A DNA stretch of 64,000 bases, from the NCBI GenBank assembly GCA_032622095.1, contig CP136064.1, positions 50,598,073 through 50,662,072 of the forward strand, written 5' to 3'. Position 1 is the first letter of the stretch, and each line of letters starts with the position of its first letter. The notes below the pieces were generated by a model. The model was not told the origin of the DNA. It ran no database searches and saw nothing but the letters and a program-made list of their open reading frames with translations. A program made the position numbers and the translations under genes. This stretch comes from Siphonodentalium dalli (Eukaryota; Mollusca; Scaphopoda; Gadilida; Siphonodentaliidae). Positions 44,424 to 55,839 of this stretch are shown one piece after another.

Positions 44424-45198
44424 ATTGAATTGTCAAAATATTCAACTCGTAAAACAAGAGTTGAAACTAAAAGCAAAAATGTAAACAAACTCCTTCGTTT
44501 GTCCAGAACAAATCATTGATAACCATAGTCACTTTGTTTAATTAATACGAAAGAATGGCGTTGTTTTCTGGTAAGTTCTTTACAAAAGTTATTGAAACAA
44601 CCTGCGTTGAGCAAGTTTATTCACTATGAGTCGCACCAGAGAGTTTCAAATTACATTCGTGAATTTTCAAATAAATATCAATTTTAAACTATCAATTTGA
44701 AGGAGACAATCATTATCCTTTATAACCATTGTATACTATAGTACTTTAACAACGCATGTTTCCCTCACACATGTAAAATCAAGGCGGCCATTTGAGTGTT
44801 TGACAAGAAATACTTGCAAAAAATGCACTGCATCATCTAGCTAAGGAATCAAACTAGGGTCTACACTCTGTCTACATTGTGAAATCATGAGTCTTCGAGA
44901 AAATTAATCGAAACATTTTTGATTGCACATTTTTTTTCGGTAACCATTTGCAGAACTATTTTTTGTCGTGTACAGGAACATTGCAAAACAACATAAAACA
45001 ATAATATTATTCAACCACCTTTGCAAAAATCTGGCTGAATAAACATTCAATACTGATTCATCTTTTCAGACATTATGTTGTTTTATGGTGAATTTCCCTC
45101 CAAAGAAATAGGTCTGTAAATGGCTCGTTTGATCGGTATGACCTATTCAACTCGATGTGATAGTACTGCTACCAGAGCAAGTCACTGTAGGGATAATA
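44424..45198. other. Non-coding
   Basis: AT-rich. GAATTTCCCTCCAAAGAAAT near 45090 loosely resembles the repeat at 8360 and 16895, and again a paired-hairpin MITE follows about 100 bases on. Confidence 0.45.
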
Positions 45199-45643
45199 TG
45201 TGACCCGCCATATCAAATCCAGTCGTAAGTCGGGTTTTTTTTACCCTGTGCCAATGCATTCTCTTATATATGGTCTTATATATAGGTCGCCTCGCATATC
45301 TAAGAGAATGCATTGGCCTAATAATTTTTTACAATTTTAATAATTTTTTCTTGTATTCTTTAACAATTTTATAATTTCACCCATACAGAGGCCCAGACAA
45401 ACATGAGCAGACGACACTCTTCTATATGCTTCTATATATGTGTGGGGCTCCCTGCAGGGTAATGGATGTTTTTTTATTTTATGTCCTAAAAATTGTAAGA
45501 AACATTTATTTTGTTAATTGTTAGGCCAATGCATTCTCTTATATATGCGAGGCGACCTATGGTCGACTCGCATATATAAGATAATGCATTGGCATAGGGT
45601 AAAAAAACCGACTTACGACTGGATTTGATATGGCGGGTCACAT
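45199..45643 (+). mobile_element. Paired-hairpin MITE with TGTGACCCGCC ends, copy G
   Basis: TGTGACCCGCCATATC ... GATATGGCGGGTCACA outer repeats with the ACCCTGTGCC core. The left hairpin (about 45247-45316) has a mutated centre (TATATGGTCTTATATATAGG) and the right one is intact. GCCCAGACAAAC and GTGGGGCTCC are retained between. Confidence 0.85.
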
Positions 45644-46625
45644 ATATGTATTCACAATCGGTCTGCGCTTTGTAATGGGCCACCTACCTGGTACATTTAT
45701 TGTCCTTGAACAAAAGGGTTTTAAAGAATACCACGCCTGTCGAATCACCATAAACTGAAACCTGAGGGAATGAGCGAACATCCCACCAATGTAAACTGAA
45801 GCAAAGTTTCCATAAATTATTCACCACATTAGAAGTGAAAATAAAGTTGTAAAATGTCATACCCTGTAGGTGAAGTACAAAAGGCTCACATATGGCATAT
45901 TTCGAAATATCCCAGAGCCGAAAAAAGATGTGTCGAAACGTCCAGATAACGATGTCACGAAATATCAATGTTCCGAAAACGACCTGATGCAGAACCATCG
46001 CGTATAAGATTCATGATATTTTGAGGTTTTTTTTTCTAATTCATCCGCAAGCCAGTTTTCGAACATACTTTAGAACGTCCTAATGGTACTCGGTGATTGG
46101 TTATTTGAGATCGTCTCCATATGTCAGCCATATATATATCTACGGTCTCGCATAATAATCTCGACAAATACCTCTCTGTATTATATGATCAGAGGTCACC
46201 GATGTCATAAACGTATTTTGTAATGTATTTGACAACCATATATGCCACGGATATAGTCATTATTTTAACTGTGATCCAGTTGGAACAAAGATGAGTGATG
46301 ACATAATAACAATCATTCCCATAATTTCTGCGTGTAATAGTCCGTGCAATTTATCACAATTGGCATGTTATTTTTTGCCGCGTGACAGCCGTTTTGTTTT
46401 GGCTATTTATATGTGGCTGTATGCAAATGCTGCACCTACCATGCAACTACAAGCTGTGAGTATGGATGCTTATATATAGTAAGCATAGAATCAGAGATTA
46501 TTGTTTAACTTCAACCCTTTCTTTACCAAATGGATTCTCTTACATTCACTTATTAAAGTATACATTTGGAATAGTCTAGAATCTAGATTATGCCACGAAT
46601 CTCTACTCTGGCTACGCACGTATAG
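45644..46625. other. Non-coding
   Basis: No recognisable gene. The 104-residue minus frame at 45684 lacks features. Confidence 0.45.
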
Positions 46626-46940
46626 ATCATATCCCACCTTTCAAAAGCCTGGAGCGTTTTGGTATTCCAATCTGTTTTGACGGGGGACTTTATAACATTG
46701 GAATTAAAACGTAGGGAAATTGAAGGAATATATTTCATTGTTAATGGGGAGACGCACGTTTTGCATAAATCGAGCCAAAAATGGCAAGATATTTTCAGCA
46801 AAGAATTTCTCTGGATCTATCTGGCGAAATATCGTGAATTTCACATATCACCATCTTCAATGTATGTAGAATTTGAGCAATTATCAAGAGACGACAAAAA
46901 ACCCAATCGTATCATTCTTAAAGAATTGAGAACATGGTAA
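46626..46940 (+). CDS. Unrecognised open frame, no Met start (weak)
   Basis: The frame is open for 104 codons from after TAG at 46623 to TAA at 46938, with no early ATG. The sequence looks protein-like (LTGDFITLELKRREIEGIY, VNGETHVLHKSSQKWQDIF, SRDDKKPNRIILKELRTW) rather than repeat-derived. A possible acceptor (CCACCTTTCAAAAG) sits near its start, so it could be a terminal exon. No family recognised; it may be chance or a mobile-element fragment. Confidence 0.25.
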   Translation: MISHLSKAWSVLVFQSVLTGDFITLELKRREIEGIYFIVNGETHVLHKSSQKWQDIFSKEFLWIYLAKYREFHISPSSMYVEFEQLSRDDKKPNRIILKELRTW

Positions 46941-47523
46941 ATACAGTACATTATGGGAGTTAACTAAACAGATGGTGTAATGTAATTCTGTTGAATGGCA
47001 TTTGATCAGGAAAATTTCCCTATTCAAAAATCACAGTTTGAACTTGACACTCAACAGCATCGCTGAGTAACCATTATTGGTGTATACCACCGTCCTATTA
47101 CCGCGGTTGTTTTGAAACTGACCATGCAGTTGTCGCGGTGTGAGAATTTACTGGCATGAGTTTTGAAACACCCTTTATCTGACCCATTCCATTCACTCGA
47201 AATGAGCTCCGATCATTATGATGGGTATGTCCTTATCGTAAGAAAATCCTAACTTCCAAATTTTGTCTACGTAATTTGGAAGGAGGTATAAGATAGGTTG
47301 ATGGATGTAAATACACGAAATATTGATATGCCGGCTTCATATGATCTAAAAATACTTACCATGGGTAACATCCGGTTTACAGCTGTTTAAATTTTTTCGC
47401 ACATTAGTAAAACAAACGCTCTTTATTTCTACCATATCAGGAATAGACAAACATGGAACGCTCTTTACTGTTCGATGTCGTGCTGTTGTTAGGGACCCAA
47501 ATACCGTGTTCAAATTTGTATTT
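46941..47523. other. Non-coding with MITE remnant
   Basis: Around 47395-47470, AACAAACGCTCTTTATT ... ACCATATCAGG and GGAACGCTCTTTACT are the central part of an AGGCACGTG-family MITE without its ends, just before the complete copy 3. Confidence 0.5.
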
Positions 47524-47527
47524 TTAA

Positions 47528-48008
47528 AGGCACGTGAGGCCTTAGTTGTCGAAAATATTCATATTTGTTCTAATCACCGTAAACAGAAAACATCGTTCAT
47601 ATATAGGCTACCATGACCATCACGTAAACAGCATGTTATCATAAAGACCTACTATATTTTACCTAAGCAAGAGCCTGATTGTGTTAAAGAAGACAGCACA
47701 ATACTACTGGCTAACCACACACAAATGGCATAAACGCTCTTTATTAGTTCCATATCAGGAATTCACCAACAAAGAACGCTCTTTATGTTTACCATCATAA
47801 TATAAACAAACACCAGAAAAGTTACTTTTTATGCTTTTGTTTACATAACAATGGTCAAACATTTGACAATAACATACTGTTTATGCGATATTTCTTATTT
47901 GTATACGGACAAAGTCTGTCTACATTTTGATTTTCTTTCTGTATGTGGCGGTTTTTGACGGGTGGAAATATTTTCACAGTATACCCACCGCCAAGGCCAC
48001 CCGTACCT
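47528..48008 (+). mobile_element. TTAA-flanked MITE (AGGCACGTG family), copy 3
   Basis: TTAA at 47524-47527 and 48009-48012; ends AGGCACGTGAGGCCTT and AAGGCCACCCGTACCT. It aligns with copy 2 nearly end to end (CATAAACGCTCTTTATTAGT, GGACAAAGTCTGTCTACATT). Confidence 0.87.
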
Positions 48009-48012
48009 TTAA

Positions 48013-48664
48013 CGACTTCAATGCGTCTTTCTGGTACATATAATGCCCGTAGATAGATAGTTCAAATATTTCTCGACCTATTTTGATACCCGGGAAAATT
48101 CAAAAGAGAATATTAGGTGTATTTTGGAGTGCAAAACGTCAAGTAGCCTTAACATTCAGTTTCGGCATGTGAGATAACTATTTTGTTAACATTATTGTTC
48201 AAACTCAATTATCCTAAGTCTGTTTCAAATTCAATAATATGTATACGCTACAAGCTGTTCGGGAGCCTTTATTCAGCGTCGGCTTGGAGGTGACTATTCC
48301 TCCACCGAGGACCACTATTTTGGCATAGTCACCGACAAGCCGTGCAATATTTATTATATTTTATCTAACGTTTTTCCTGGACCCATAATGTCAGCCAATT
48401 TCACAATCATCTATATTCCCATGTATTCCCTTTTCATCGCAGAACGATTTCAAAATTTCAGTGCAAAGTTTTGTTGTTTCTTTTGTTTGTTTTGCTTGTC
48501 AAATTTTCTTAAATAAATTGCCCGGCTTCTAATTGGGCAAATCTTAAATGTTCTTCCTCAGGAATTATTGTTGACATTTTGACAAGCAATGGAAAGCAGA
48601 CGTCGTCGTTGTTGTTGTTAAACAAACTGAAGATTCGTTCAGAAAATTTAGTAGCGCGAACTAA
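48013..48664. other. Non-coding
   Basis: AGCCTTTATTCAGCGTC at 48261 also occurs at about 1542. Around it, CAGCGTCGGCTTGGAGGTGA and TCACCGACAAGCCG form a short inverted repeat. No gene. Confidence 0.45.
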
Positions 48665-49069
48665 GGCTGAAATGGTCACTGTCACCCCCTTTCGTTCAGT
48701 TGGGTACACAGCTTATTTTTATTTTCAGTTGGGTACCCAGCTTTTGTAAAATTTACCTTTGGGTACCCAGCTTTATGAAATCTCACACAGAGCTTGATTT
48801 AATTAGTGATTGCCCTCAGTTGATTGCGAAATGAACCTGGTAAATGTGTGAATTCTTGTTTACATATGAATTATGATGTCTATTCGTCACGATTATTGAA
48901 AATAATAGCGGAGAAGAATTGTGTGCATAGGACATAGGTACTGCAGATTGACTTCTCATAAAGCTGGGTACCCAACTGTAAATTTTATAAAAGCTGGGTA
49001 CCCAACTGTAAGTTTAAAAAAACTGGGTACCCAACTGAACGAAAGGGGGTGACAATGACCATTTCAGCC
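48665..49069. mobile_element. 405-bp fold-back element with GGGTACCC motifs
   Basis: Ends GGCTGAAATGGTCACTGTCA and TGACAATGACCATTTCAGCC start ~115-base inverted arms. Each arm carries about three CAGTTGGGTACCCAGCTT units ~30-40 bases apart, so it is a fold-back whose arms are themselves short tandem repeats. The ~170-base centre is unique. Arm divergence is low, suggesting youth. Non-coding. Confidence 0.85.
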
Positions 49070-49529
49070 GAACGAAGAAAATAAACAAAAATAACGAAGC
49101 GATATTGTGATAAGCGGCGAAACTTCTGGAAAATGATAAATCGCCACATCAAACATGGGTAAAACATCACAAATAACATAAAGAATTTGCTTACGATCAT
49201 TTATTGTGCTCTAGTTGTCGATTACAAAGACATTTCGGATAAAAACATGTTGAACTTTTGCAGTGAGGCGGAGATTACTTTCAAATTACCTCCCCGGAAT
49301 AGTGGACATGCTAACAATAGATTTCTGGATTTTCCAAGCGATAGTGGGTGTGCTAAAATTAGGAGGCTCACTATCGTGTCGCGGACGACACTATCGACAA
49401 TAGTGAATGTCAAGCAACCAATCACGAGCGTGGATTAGGCTTAGATAGTCACGTGAGATAAAATATATATTTAATAATCAATATAGTTATGTACAAATGT
49501 AACAGTCTCCGACAGTCTGACAATCAGTA
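49070..49529. other. Non-coding
   Basis: No gene. CACTATCG words recur around 49370-49410. Confidence 0.4.
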
Positions 49530-49533
49530 TTAA

Positions 49534-50038
49534 AGATACGGGCGGCGTTGGTGGTAGGTATGCTGTTAAAATATTCACCTCCGTCAAAACCGCCATTAAC
49601 AGAAATAATAGTAAAATATAGACAGACTTTGTTCTTAAACCAATCAGAAATATGGCATAAACAGTATGTTATTGTCAAATGTTTTTCCTTTGTTATGTAA
49701 ATAACGTTACAGAACCTGGTTTTTGTTTAGATCCGGATATGGTAAACATAAAGAGCGTTATTTGTTACTGTTTTCCTGATATGGAAATAATAAAGAGCGT
49801 TTATATCATTTGTGTGTGATTAACCAATAGAATTGCGCTGTGTTATGTAATCAGAAGCAAAACTTCTGTAACACGAGCAGGCTCTTGTTTACACCATCGT
49901 ACGTATTTACGACAATATACTATTTACGCGCTGATTATGTTTGGCATATGAACAAAACTATATATATTTTAATATTCCTTCGGTTGGTGGCGATTTGAAC
50001 AAATATGAATATTTCTGCAACGAACGCCGCCCGTGCCT
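49534..50038 (-). mobile_element. TTAA-flanked MITE (AGGCACGTG family), copy 4
   Basis: TTAA at 49530-49533 and 50039-50042; ends AGATACGGGCGGCGTT and AACGCCGCCCGTGCCT. Interior like copies 1-3 (AAATATAGACAGACTTTGTT, AACATAAAGAGCGTTA) but the most diverged of the four. Confidence 0.82.
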
Positions 50039-50102
50039 TTAAATAATTCTATCAATATGTTTATTAATATTAAAATCGTATTATATGTTCATATATACTT
50101 CT

Positions 50103-50200
50103 CCCGGGGGGGGGGGGGGGTCCACACACACACACACACACACACACCCCCTCACACCGCCCCCCCCCCCCCCCACACACACATATATATATATATTTTC
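50103..50200 (+). repeat. Low-complexity block: poly-G, (CA)n, poly-C, (AT)n
   Basis: G-run at 50106-50119, CA repeat to about 50147, C-rich tract to about 50173, then CA and TA runs. Open frames over it are meaningless. Confidence 0.92.
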
Positions 50201-51042
50201 TCTAATATGTTCATTTATAATATGCACAAGTTCTCATCCAGACAACACAAAAAGCACTTTATCCACCTCCTGTCCCTCTCTACTATACATATAAAGCCCA
50301 TAAGATAAACCACGCCTATATCCGTCTACTAGACAGATAAAGAATCCTCTACTAGACAGATAAACTTAATAATATGCGAGGAAGAAAGGTTACAAGAACT
50401 TTGACCAGTTAACCTCCAGCAGTTCGTGAGTGACGTCACTGGATCGTAACAACGTTGTGGAGCATCATTAGAACGGACCATGCTGGTTTCCGTTGTTAGC
50501 GACAGCGTCCTCAGAAACGTCAACATCCACAACGTATTTTCGTGCAATCGGTGGCGACACATTTCTAAAAGATCAAACGATGCGCCGCAAAACGCACTCA
50601 AATAGAATGATCAAAGTTCAGATGGTGAAGCCTATTTGATTAAGCAATTTGGCAGTTTCGTTACTGTAAAGTGGGCCTATACGATATTCTTCCGTGAGCT
50701 GGTGCATTTGCACTGTCGATCTTGGTGCTAGTGCTACCGCTGAAGTTCAGACTTTCAATTCATTAATAAGTTTCAAGCACAAACATCCAAATTCACATTT
50801 CGATTTTATTAGAAATTACACCATGCTATGATATTTTTCCGGCATAATTTAGAAATTATAATGCGGACAATTTCGCGGTGCAGTCGCATGAATACAAAAC
50901 TGTTTCATAATTAATTAGTCTCTACTATACAGATAAAGTCGCTAAGTCATCGCTTCTCTATAATGAGCATGTGTACTTTGCGATGTTTTTTGACAAAAAC
51001 TGCGATAAAATACATTTAAATTTGTTCGGTGGATTAACAGAA
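50201..51042. other. Non-coding
   Basis: CTCTACTAGACAGATAAA occurs twice at 50324-50365, with a similar TCTACTATACAGATAAAG at 50922. No gene recognised. Confidence 0.45.
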
Positions 51043-51043
51043 C

Positions 51044-51157
51044 ATCCGCATAGTGTAGCTGAATATATAGAGAAATTTATTTTTGCCCAGAGGCTCGCCA
51101 AATAGATGCCCACATACTCGCAAAAATAAATTCTTTATTCAGCTACAATATGCGGAT
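51044..51157. repeat. ~114-bp hairpin
   Basis: ATCCGCATAGTGTAGCTGAA and TTCAGCTACAATATGCGGAT start arms of ~43 bases with a few mismatches, around a GAGGCTCGCCAAATAG centre. Probably a small fold-back MITE. Confidence 0.78.
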
Positions 51158-52163
51158 ATTCTCTATGTGTCGGTCAATCCTTGAACAACAAATGAAGCAG
51201 GATGTGGCGACAGGTTGTGGGCATCTCATACAAACCGTGGCCAAATTTGTCAACAGTTGTAAATTTCATGCCTAACACATTAATTGAACATTTTAGACCA
51301 AACATTTGTTGAGATTGTTCTGAAAGTTTGATATCCAGCCAATTTTTAGTGTTAAGTGTGCTACTTTACTCTCAGAACAAAAGTGGAGTTATTTCCCACA
51401 TTTTCTCAAATGTTCGTACTAAATGGCCATCGAGCAATCAGTTCCAACAATTTCCAACAAGAGGGTGCTACGTTGGAAATGTCCAACAGATAGAAAGCTG
51501 GAGGTACAAGTTGGAAGATTCCAATACAAGGGGTACAATTTCCCTGAAATTTCAGTCTGGTCCATGTGGGTGAAGTTGAACGTTCTAAGTTTGTCACACC
51601 CCATCGGAAACTTTCCAGTCACGTTCTTGTCCCCATCACATCTGTCCTGGTTGGTAAAACACAGCTGTCAAAAGAGGGCTTCAATCTCGGTCACTCATTG
51701 GGGAAAAATAAATGAAGTGACAAGATCCGTGCACTGTGGGATTACAATCAACCACGAGAGCGTCCGAAACTTAGGAACAATTATATTAGGAAGAGCTGTA
51801 TTAATGTTTCGTGAAATTTCTCATTAACGAGAAGAGATTTGCTGAGCGAATTCACATTCTCGTTGCGTGCGAACTGTCCCAATCGCGTAGCATGACCCGA
51901 ACTCCACACGGGGCGTCTGATAACGATGTGTCAACGACAGTTTTGTGGTCAGCACAGTTCATAACGGTCAAACACCTTCCAATTTCGAGTGCACTTGAGC
52001 GTTAAGAAGCAATAAGGACAGAACAGGTTCTCAGATGTTCTACCAAAGCATCTATTTCCTAATGTGTGGGTTTCAGTGAACTCCGAAATAAAGATTTGCC
52101 AATTAAATTATCCAATCAAAAAGTTATTGTCTATGGAACTAATAGGAAAATATTCACAATCGG
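51158..52163. other. Non-coding
   Basis: A 134-residue frame (51423-51827, MAIEQSVPTISNKRVLRWKC) is present but unrecognised; its first third is made of TTGGAAA/TCCAAC words shared with 26935-27180. Treated as non-coding. Confidence 0.4.
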
Positions 52164-52167
52164 TTAA

Positions 52168-52560
52168 CCCTTTACCCAACAAAACGGCCAAAACCGGCCA
52201 AATAAAGCTTCAACAGCCTAAAATATCTTCGGTCTGTCTCAATAGAAAAATACAAATATGGATATCATTGGAACCGGCTCCTTGACCACATTGTGATAGT
52301 TACAGTTATGCCCTGTGCCAATGCATTCTCTTATATATGCGAGTCGACCATATGTCGCCTCGTATATATATAAGAGAATGCATTGGCCTAAAAAAATCTG
52401 TTTTTAACACTTTTTACCATTTTTTCTTACATTCTTTAACAATTTTATAATTTTTAATGTGTTAAGCCAATGCATTCTCTTATATATGCGAGGCGACCTA
52501 TGGTCGCCTCGCATATATACGAGAATGCATTGGCACAGGACCCTTCTGTTGGGTTAAGCG
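52168..52560 (-). mobile_element. Paired-hairpin MITE, piggyBac-like ends, copy H
   Basis: TTAA at 52164-52167 and 52561-52564; ends CCCTTTACCCAACAAAAC and the decayed TCTGTTGGGTTAAGCG. Opposite orientation to copies B and F: the unique GGAACCGGCTCC segment comes first, the hairpins (52318-52387, 52468-52533) last. The right end and one hairpin show more mutations than other copies. Confidence 0.85.
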
Positions 52561-52564
52561 TTAA

Positions 52565-52795
52565 CCCAAGCATCTCAACAAAAGATGAATTTGACGTTCC
52601 ATGTGATTATTTCAATAACACGATGGAGAAATTAACTGAAAAACGTATTCCGAAGAGACGTTTAAATAAAACAATAAAAAATGAAGGAACCTGTGGGTAA
52701 AACAAGATACTATGGCGGTTATCAGAGAAAAAAGAAAAACCTACAACAAATATCGAAAGACTCGCTCAGATTTGGACTATAAGAGATACCAGGTA
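52565..52795 (+). pseudogene. LINE ORF2 linker fragment (weak)
   Basis: FDVPCDYFNNTMEKLTEKRI at about 52590-52650 and, in another frame, MAVIREKRKTYNKYRKTRSD plus LDYKRYQ at 52712-52792 resemble the stretch between endonuclease and reverse transcriptase in non-LTR ORF2 proteins. A frame change separates them, and nothing of RT follows. It begins right at the MITE H boundary. Confidence 0.4.
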
Positions 52796-55750
52796 TATAT
52801 ATATCACACGGCACAATCGTTTCGACGATTCTACGACCAATTCCACGATTCTGCGGCTTGACAGCCACGGTGCTACGGCAGTTCAACGATTCTGCGGCCT
52901 TATTATACGTGATATTTTATGACAAACTTAGATAATGGGACCTTTTACTGAATTGGGACGATAAAAGTGGGCTTCTTATTGTATTGCATTGTGTAGAGTA
53001 GACTTTGCAGGTCCACCAGGTTGACTCACGGAATACATACGGTTTAAGGCATAACCGATCAATTCACCGATCAGAGTTGACAAGTTTCCCCACGCATTGT
53101 TAAACTCAACTATTGTTGGAGAACTGAATACAGGCGTCATATCCATCACTCATTTTACTCATCGCAATATTGGAGGCATCATCTTCGAGTTTCAAATTGC
53201 ACCAATTATTTATGGGCAAAATGAAGATGACCAGATGGGTCATGCTGCTCCTGTGCAATAATATAATAATAATCTTTTGTTAATGTTTCATAGATTATTT
53301 TGCAAATAAACATTCTATTCTGTTCTTCGATTCGCGAACGTATTATCTTCACGTGATGATACACTACTTTTCTGTTGCAAAAACTTCCAACACACCCGAA
53401 CATAAAACAGACAGGAATATGAATTATACCATGGTACGACTCAGTTTAATGTTCTGAACTCAATCATATGTTGTTCGTATACACAAACAATAAACACTGT
53501 CGATAATATATATGCTGTCAATGTGACTATTTTCAATTGGCAAATGAAATGTAGTGTTTTTCAGTCTATGGAAATCGGTAACAAAAACTACTGAGAAGGT
53601 TTTTTTTTATGTCGAACATTTCATAACAGGAGCAGGCGTCACCCCTTGTAGTCCCACCCCTTTAAAATCATGCTGAAAATCGATTAAATTTGAACCTGGT
53701 CTTAGTGAATCATGAAGTCAAAATATGAAGTCTTTAAAATTCGTATATTTTGAGATAATGTGCAAGAAGAGTGTCCACCCTCATAGTCTATCAAGCTTTC
53801 ATTTAGCACAAAACAAAACGAGCCGTTCACGTGGCATATTCTTCTATAAATGACCGGTTCCACGGTGTGTCAATTTGTCCAATGGGTAAAGGGTTAAGGA
53901 ACTCCGAAACCAGCAAGATGGAACCATTCGCTTTGTAAGGAATACGCAGAACATATAAATGATGCTAACATTGATTTAGCGATTTAGATTTTTGATGAAA
54001 GCATACAATCCGAAAATTATCCGAAAGAAAACGTAAATAACTTGACGGACAAATTCAGCGCGAAACATGATTACGTTAGATGCGAACTACTATCCGATAT
54101 GCCTCGAAAATATACTATATCCATCGCTTCATAGATCGCGGTAAGTTCCTATCACAAAACAATATTTACATAGCCCGTCTGTGTTACACTAAATCGTCGT
54201 CGGTGATTGGTCAAATGCCATTTGGGCTAACCGTTTCCTATCCCAATAACACAGAGACCCACGTTACACGAACACGACGTCACACATTGTTGAATTAATC
54301 ACCAAAAAAAACGGTCAGCAAAATAATTGGGCGTGCTTTTCAAAGTTCAACCGATTTGCATCTGAATCCAGTTATTTATACCAATCACGTTACCGTTGCT
54401 AAGTGCATGTAAATCCTATATTGGGCTGACTTAATGTCTGCGTCGGCTATTCTCGGCAGATTTTGTGAAAATAAATAAGATTGCACTCAGCTTTTTAATG
54501 GGAATAAATCATCAAAAAGCTATATGAATATAATCACTGAATGTAGTGGGTGGGTGTTGTTGGGGGATAGGGCGCTGTGGTCATGGCATCACATCGCCAT
54601 ACCTCCAAATAACACACACTACATTAATTTCTTAAGTATATACTTATGTACAAGAAACGAAGTGTATTTCTGTCGGTGCCGTACAGACAGGACCACTTCT
54701 TTCGTCTATTTGAACGGGAGATGTGTGTGCCTTCACCTGATCAATATCTAGTTTTTGATTACGTACGCACAATCTAGTGGAGAGTACTCTCACTTCAACA
54801 GATGTAGTATTCATGATATACGGTTCCATTTGATATATTAACCGTTTCAACATGCGATTCGTTCGTAGTTTATTACCACTCATGATATCGTTTCACCATA
54901 AAACATCGTTCACAAAACAGTGAAGGTGTTCTAATTTAAGTTTTTATTTCAGTTCGTGTTCTTGAATTCCACTGGCCCACATGAGCATCACTGCTCAGAT
55001 AGGTCAGCCCAGTAACGCCGTGGCCCGATGTTCGCGAGTTGAAATTATCACGGTGTTCATGTATCTGTCCTGGGTGTTCCAATCGGCAATTAAATTTAGT
55101 GAATTCGCTCGTTTAAATCATTGAAAATATACGATGAATATATAACATATTACATTATAATTTCCTTAGATTCTCTACAAGTGATGGCAGTGTTCAGACT
55201 CAGACTCGCAGTTTGTGAACTTCTTTGTTGTCCGCATCTAAGGTGGCGACAGCACACCGCCTGGTGGATGAGAACTTCACATATAAAAAGGCATATAAAT
55301 CATGTGTATTAATAAACATATAGATCTACATGGCGCTTCCGACAAACGCGGCTGTACACTTTACAGGTTACAAATACAACGCCACAATAGGATACACCCG
55401 GAGAACGAGAGAAGAGGAGCAATGATACATCAACATTTCACCCGATCCGCATAGAATTATCAGATATAAATACGTAATGACGGAAATTCTTTACCATCTA
55501 TAGATACGTAAGTGTGGACCGTATACGCCTATCGAGCCCACTATTACCATTTATATCTCTTAATGCTGTCTGATGACGGGCCCATCATTATGACATATAG
55601 AACACTAATTGTAACCTAACAGCGTTGGCTTATGCGGTTATCTATACATATATAATAAAACCTAACGAATATAAAATTGAGTGGGGGTATTACCCCTGAT
55701 CAAGTGGTCCTGCTAATATGTTATGATGCTGGAGGTCCTGCTGAATTGCT
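52796..55750. other. Non-coding
   Basis: No recognisable gene. GGGTAAAGGGTTAA at 53884-53897 looks like a solitary right end of the CCCTTTACCC MITE family. Short frames at 54080, 54524 and 54644 overlap without features. Confidence 0.45.
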
Positions 55751-55839
55751 ATGACGTCGGTCGGGCAAATACATACTGTGAGAGAGCAACCAACTGGTCG
55801 CTATATATACAATTTTAAAGTTCAACTTGACTTAGCTAT

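Noticed and set aside
51423-51827. 134-residue plus ORF with ATG
   Set aside because: No recognisable domain, and its first part is made of TTGGAAA/TCCAAC words shared with a non-coding region at 26.9 kb.
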